From assembly GCA_937874275.1 (NCBI GenBank), contig CALNAU010000237.1:1-17247 (forward strand): a stretch of 17,247 bases of DNA. Direction: 5' to 3'. The notes below the pieces were generated by a model. That model did no database searches. It was not told the origin of the DNA and saw only the letters and a program-made list of their open reading frames with translations. Source of the DNA: an uncultured Clostridia bacterium (GTDB taxonomy: Bacteria > Bacillota > Clostridia > Christensenellales > Aristaeellaceae). Positions 14,851 to 17,247 of this stretch are shown one piece after another. The first letter of the stretch is position 1. Every line of letters starts with the position of its first letter. A program made the position numbers and the translations under genes.

Positions 14851-15491
14851 TGGTACCCCACCCCCCGCACCGTGCGGATACGGTGCGCGCCGATTTTCTC
14901 CCGCAGGCGGCTAACATGCACCGACAGCGTATTGTCATCAATGTATTGCCCGCCTTCGTCCCATATCTGCTGAAGCAGCATGCCGCGGGTGATGATGCGC
15001 CCGGCGCCGCGCGCCAATGTGGTGAGGATGCGATACTCGGTGGGCGTCAGAAATACCTGCTCATCATGCACGGTTACCGTCATACGGTCTGCGTCTATAT
15101 GCAGGCCGGCCACCTGCCGGGGCTGGCTTTGCCCGCGGCGCAGCAGCGCGCGGATGCGGGATAGCAGCTCCAGCATGCGAAACGGCTTGGCTACATAGTC
15201 GTCACCGCCCCCTTCCAGGCCGCGTACCACGTCCATCTCCTCATCGCGCGCGGTGAGAAACAGGACCGGCAAGGCTTGCCCCCGGTCCCGCCAGCGGCGG
15301 CACAGGCTCACCCCATCGCCATCCGGCAGGCCCACATCCAGCACCGCCAGGTCAAACGCCTCCTGCGCCATCAACCTGTCGGCCTGGGATGCAGTAGCCG
15401 CCGCCGTCACGCGCATCCCTTCCCGTGTCAACAGCTCGGTCAGCCCATCGCGCAGATGCGCGTCGTCCTCCACCAGCAGCACATGCTCCAT
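14838..15491 (-). CDS. OmpR-family response regulator
   Basis: DNA-binding partner of the adjacent kinase, 217 residues. The receiver domain has acidic pocket Asp9/Asp10, phosphoacceptor Asp52 in LAVLDVGLPDGDG, Thr80 and Lys102 in YVAKPF. A C-terminal winged helix (about 125-217) includes LTPTEYRILTTLA, DNTLSVHVSRLREKIG and the IRTVRGVGY wing. The ATG at 15491 is chosen, since a GGGGGAAGG ribosome site lies immediately ahead and the receiver fold begins at once; 17 further open codons upstream cover the promoter. It overlaps the kinase gene by 13 bp. The regulator probably binds the pseudo-palindromes at 15553-15574 and 13944-13959. Confidence 0.95.
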   Translation of the reverse strand: MEHVLLVEDDAHLRDGLTELLTREGMRVTAAATASQADRLMAQEAFDLAVLDVGLPDGDGVSLCRRWRDRGQALPVLFLTARDEEMDVVRGLEGGGDDYVAKPFRMLELLSRIRALLRRGQSQPRQVAGLHIDADRMTVTVHDEQVFLTPTEYRILTTLARGAGRIITRGMLLQQIWDEGGQYIDDNTLSVHVSRLREKIGAHRIRTVRGVGYQWEE

Positions 15492-15522
15492 ACCTTCCCC
15501 CAAGCGACTACATATTAATATC

Positions 15523-15531
15523 AGTATAGCA
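15523..15531 (-). promoter_or_regulatory. Extended -10 promoter of the regulator-kinase operon
   Basis: TGCTATACT on the minus strand, an extended -10. The -35 region at 15546-15551 reads GGCGAT, with no match to TTGACA, so an activator is probably needed. The predicted start near 15516 leaves a leader of about 25 nt. Confidence 0.55.
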
Positions 15532-15552
15532 TAGCCCGGCATTGCATCGCCC

Positions 15553-15574
15553 TATCTTGCGGTATCGTAAGATA
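15553..15574. promoter_or_regulatory. Candidate autoregulatory operator, site 1
   Basis: A 22-bp imperfect palindrome with arms TATCTT and AAGATA around GCGGTATCGT. The core CTTGCGGTATCGTAAG (15556-15571) is related to site 2. It occupies about -37 to -58 of the predicted start, directly upstream of the poor -35, the classical position for an OmpR-type activator. Confidence 0.6.
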
Positions 15575-15579
15575 CGCCA

Positions 15580-15602
15580 AAGCCGCCTGTCATCGGCGGC
15601 TT
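15580..15602 (-). terminator. Terminator of the helicase gene
   Basis: An 8-bp stem, AAGCCGCC (15580-15587) with GGCGGCTT (15595-15602), encloses a 7-nt loop. On the minus strand it is followed by a short T run (GGCGGCTTTGG). It lies 21 nt after the helicase stop. The T tract is short, so strength is uncertain. Confidence 0.55.
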
Positions 15603-15623
15603 CATCGTCAAGGCTTCGTAGAT

Positions 15624-16796
15624 TTAAATGTGGTCGAAGAACGCTTCCTTGTCCTCGGTGCGCAGAATGCCGTCGGCATCAAAGTGCAGCGCGATGGGTG
15701 TGGTCTTGATGTATTTGAGGATGTCGTTCATGCGCACGCTCTCCTGATAGCTCATCATGGTGAAGGAGACGCCGTGCCGCCTGGCGCGCCCGGTGCGGCC
15801 GATGCGGTGCAAATAATACTCATTCTCGTTGGGCAGGTCGTAGTTGATGACGGCCTCCACATCATCCACGTCGATGCCGCGAGCGGCCACGTCGGTGGAC
15901 ACCAGAATGGGGAACTTGCCGCGCTTGAAGTTGTTCATGATGGTGGTGCGCTTGCTCTGCGGGATATCGCCATGCAGCGCCTCGGCCTGATAGCCCTGCT
16001 TTTGCAGCTTGTCGGCCACGCGCTGCGCCATATACTTGGTGTTGGTAAAGACCATCACCCGGCGGAACTCATCGCTGTCCAGCAGGTAGCTCAGGCGCTC
16101 CAGCTTACTCTCGCGCGGCACGATGATGGTGTACTGCGTGATTTTGGGCTTGTCCTCCTGGGTGGCCTCTACATAAATCTCGATGGGCTCCTGCTGATAC
16201 TTCCAGGAGATGGTCTGCACGTCGGCATTGGTGGTGGCTGAGAACATCACCAACTGGCGCGTGTGGGGCACGGACTCGATGATGCGGGTCACATCTTTCA
16301 CAAAGCCCATCTTGAGCATTTCGTCGGCCTCGTCAATCACCATGGTGTGCACCTGATCCAGGCGCACCATGCCACGGTTCATCAAATCCAGCATACGGCC
16401 GGGGGTCGCCACCACAATCTGCGGTTTGCGCTTGAGTTGCGCCAGCTGGCGCGCGATGGGCTGCCCGCCATACAGCGAGGCGATACGAATCTGCGGGATA
16501 AAGTGTGCCAGCGACGTCAACTCCTGCGTGATTTGCATGGCCAGCTCGCGGGTGGGGGCCAGCACCACTTCCTGTACGCGCTGCTCGGTCAGGCTGATAT
16601 ACTCCAGCATCGGGATGCCAAAGGCGATGGTCTTGCCCGTACCGGTGGGAGCAATGCCGATGACGTCGCGCCCCGCCATCATGGGCGGGATGGTCTCCTT
16701 CTGCACGGTGGTGGGGGTATGGATGCCCATCGCCTCCAGCGCCTTGAGGATGTCAATGGAGACGTTCAGTTCTTCAAACTCTTTGGAATAGGCCAA
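15624..16796 (-). CDS. DEAD-box ATP-dependent RNA helicase, compact form
   Basis: RNA-unwinding ATPase for RNA folding, ribosome assembly or decay, 390 residues. All core motifs are present: Q-motif Gln32, motif I APTGTGKT (49-56), Ia PTRELA (81-86), Ib TPGRMLD (131-137), II DEAD (155-158), III SAT (186-188), IV MVFTNTK, V STDVAARGID (300-309) and VI HRIGRTGR (330-337). The protein ends soon after the second RecA domain, so it lacks the basic or RRM-like C-terminal extension of CshA/DbpA types. The start is a TTG at 16796 with GAGG 7 nt upstream; the only nearby ATG opens a five-codon dead end. It stands alone behind a very strong promoter. A numbered csh name is not justified. Confidence 0.95.
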   Translation of the reverse strand: MAYSKEFEELNVSIDILKALEAMGIHTPTTVQKETIPPMMAGRDVIGIAPTGTGKTIAFGIPMLEYISLTEQRVQEVVLAPTRELAMQITQELTSLAHFIPQIRIASLYGGQPIARQLAQLKRKPQIVVATPGRMLDLMNRGMVRLDQVHTMVIDEADEMLKMGFVKDVTRIIESVPHTRQLVMFSATTNADVQTISWKYQQEPIEIYVEATQEDKPKITQYTIIVPRESKLERLSYLLDSDEFRRVMVFTNTKYMAQRVADKLQKQGYQAEALHGDIPQSKRTTIMNNFKRGKFPILVSTDVAARGIDVDDVEAVINYDLPNENEYYLHRIGRTGRARRHGVSFTMMSYQESVRMNDILKYIKTTPIALHFDADGILRTEDKEAFFDHI

Positions 16797-16820
16797 TCAG
16801 TTACCTCGTTTCATTCTCTT

Positions 16821-16833
16821 TGGGCATAGCCCA
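16821..16833 (-). other. Small hairpin in the helicase leader
   Basis: TGGGC (16821-16825) pairs with GCCCA (16829-16833) around a 3-nt loop, in a leader of about 57 nt. It may influence mRNA stability or initiation; no known riboswitch is recognised. Confidence 0.3.
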
Positions 16834-16859
16834 GCACGCCGCCGGCGCGGCATCATATG

Positions 16860-16889
16860 ATTATAGCCAGCCGTGCATTGCCCTGTCAA
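16860..16889 (-). promoter_or_regulatory. Strong consensus promoter of the helicase gene
   Basis: Perfect TTGACA (16884-16889) and perfect TATAAT (16860-16865) with an 18-bp spacer, on the minus strand. Predicted start is near 16853. Confidence 0.8.
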
Positions 16890-16890
16890 C

Positions 16891-16919
16891 TCGACAAAGG
16901 GGCAGCGGTGCGCTAAAAT
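16891..16919 (+). promoter_or_regulatory. Promoter of the right-edge membrane-protein gene
   Basis: TCGACA (16891-16896), 17-bp spacer, TAAAAT (16914-16919). Its -35 box is one base from the divergent helicase -35 box. Predicted start is near 16926. Confidence 0.6.
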
Positions 16920-16945
16920 GCGCATATCTAATGAGGAGGTTCGCC

Positions 16946-17247
16946 GTGTACACACCGCAACACCTGAGCGACATTGACAAACAATACAAGCAGCGGTTGA
17001 ACTGGCTGATGCTGGCGCAGGCCGTGCTGCTGGCGGGGCTAGTCTATTCCCTGGTCATCCGCTCGCGCTGGCTCACCACGGCACTGTTCATCGCCATGGG
17101 CGCGCTGGCGCTGTTCTATTGGGGGCTGGTGCTCTCCCCCATTTACGCGTACCGCAAGTTTCTGCGCGACTTGCTTGGCGGCCGTCAGCGGCCCTATGCG
17201 GGGCAGTTCCGCGGGTTTGATGCCAACGAGCACCTGCGCGACAACGT
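16946..17247 (+). CDS. N-terminal part of a two-TM membrane protein of unknown function (runs off right edge)
   Basis: The frame is open from a GTG at 16946 to the window end, 100 codons, with no stop. GAGGAGG (16933-16939) lies 6 nt upstream and a promoter lies at 16891-16919. The protein starts with a polar helix (MYTPQHLSDIDKQYKQRL). Two hydrophobic helices follow at about 19-38 and 43-66, then a basic cytoplasmic-looking stretch (YRKFLRDLLGGRQRPY). The layout resembles small uncharacterised Firmicutes membrane proteins, but no family is recognised with confidence. It is divergent from the helicase gene. Confidence 0.8.
   Translation, partial: MYTPQHLSDIDKQYKQRLNWLMLAQAVLLAGLVYSLVIRSRWLTTALFIAMGALALFYWGLVLSPIYAYRKFLRDLLGGRQRPYAGQFRGFDANEHLRDN

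Noticed and set aside
1..17247. CRISPR array, transposon, integrase, tRNA or rRNA
   Set aside because: No regularly spaced repeats, transposase motifs, tRNA cloverleaf or rRNA-like stretch were seen in the intergenic parts.

Overview
The window looks like chromosomal DNA from a GC-rich, Firmicutes/Clostridia-like bacterium. Genes are tightly packed, often overlapping in ATGA or few-base junctions. They carry strong GGAGG-type ribosome sites, use GTG/TTG starts, and are served by sigma-A promoters with near-consensus hexamers. There are no rRNA, tRNA, CRISPR or transposase genes. Placement below the phylum level is not possible from what is visible here.

Positions 1-6253 hold a nucleoside/purine salvage locus. 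A minus-strand gene fragment leaves the left edge and shares a divergent promoter region with xpt (xanthine phosphoribosyltransferase). After xpt come a BMP-family substrate-binding protein, a terminator and a fresh promoter, then a two-domain ABC ATPase, two membrane permeases and a small P-loop nucleoside-kinase-like protein. The joint logic is: bind and import a nucleoside, then trap or rework it by phosphorylation or phosphoribosylation.

Positions 6272-8991 hold a convergent, membrane-anchored alpha/beta hydrolase (minus strand). Divergent from it is an ECF sigma factor overlapping a one-TM membrane protein that probably acts as its anti-sigma partner. A compact element of inverted heptamer repeats around a bidirectional terminator (about 8989-9161) separates this block from the next.

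Positions 9159-15574 hold a five-gene minus-strand module. In transcription order it encodes an OmpR-type response regulator, a histidine kinase with almost no extracytoplasmic part, a MacB/LolD-type ATPase, a 905-residue double FtsX/MacB permease and a secreted, C-terminally anchored protein. A 16-bp pseudo-palindrome lies upstream of the regulator promoter, and a second copy (12/16 identical) lies at the end of the kinase gene just ahead of the transporter genes. This suggests that the regulator controls both its own operon and the transporter.

Positions 15580-17247 hold a compact DEAD-box RNA helicase (minus strand, TTG start, strong promoter). A divergent two-TM membrane protein runs off the right edge. 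The two genes share back-to-back promoters.
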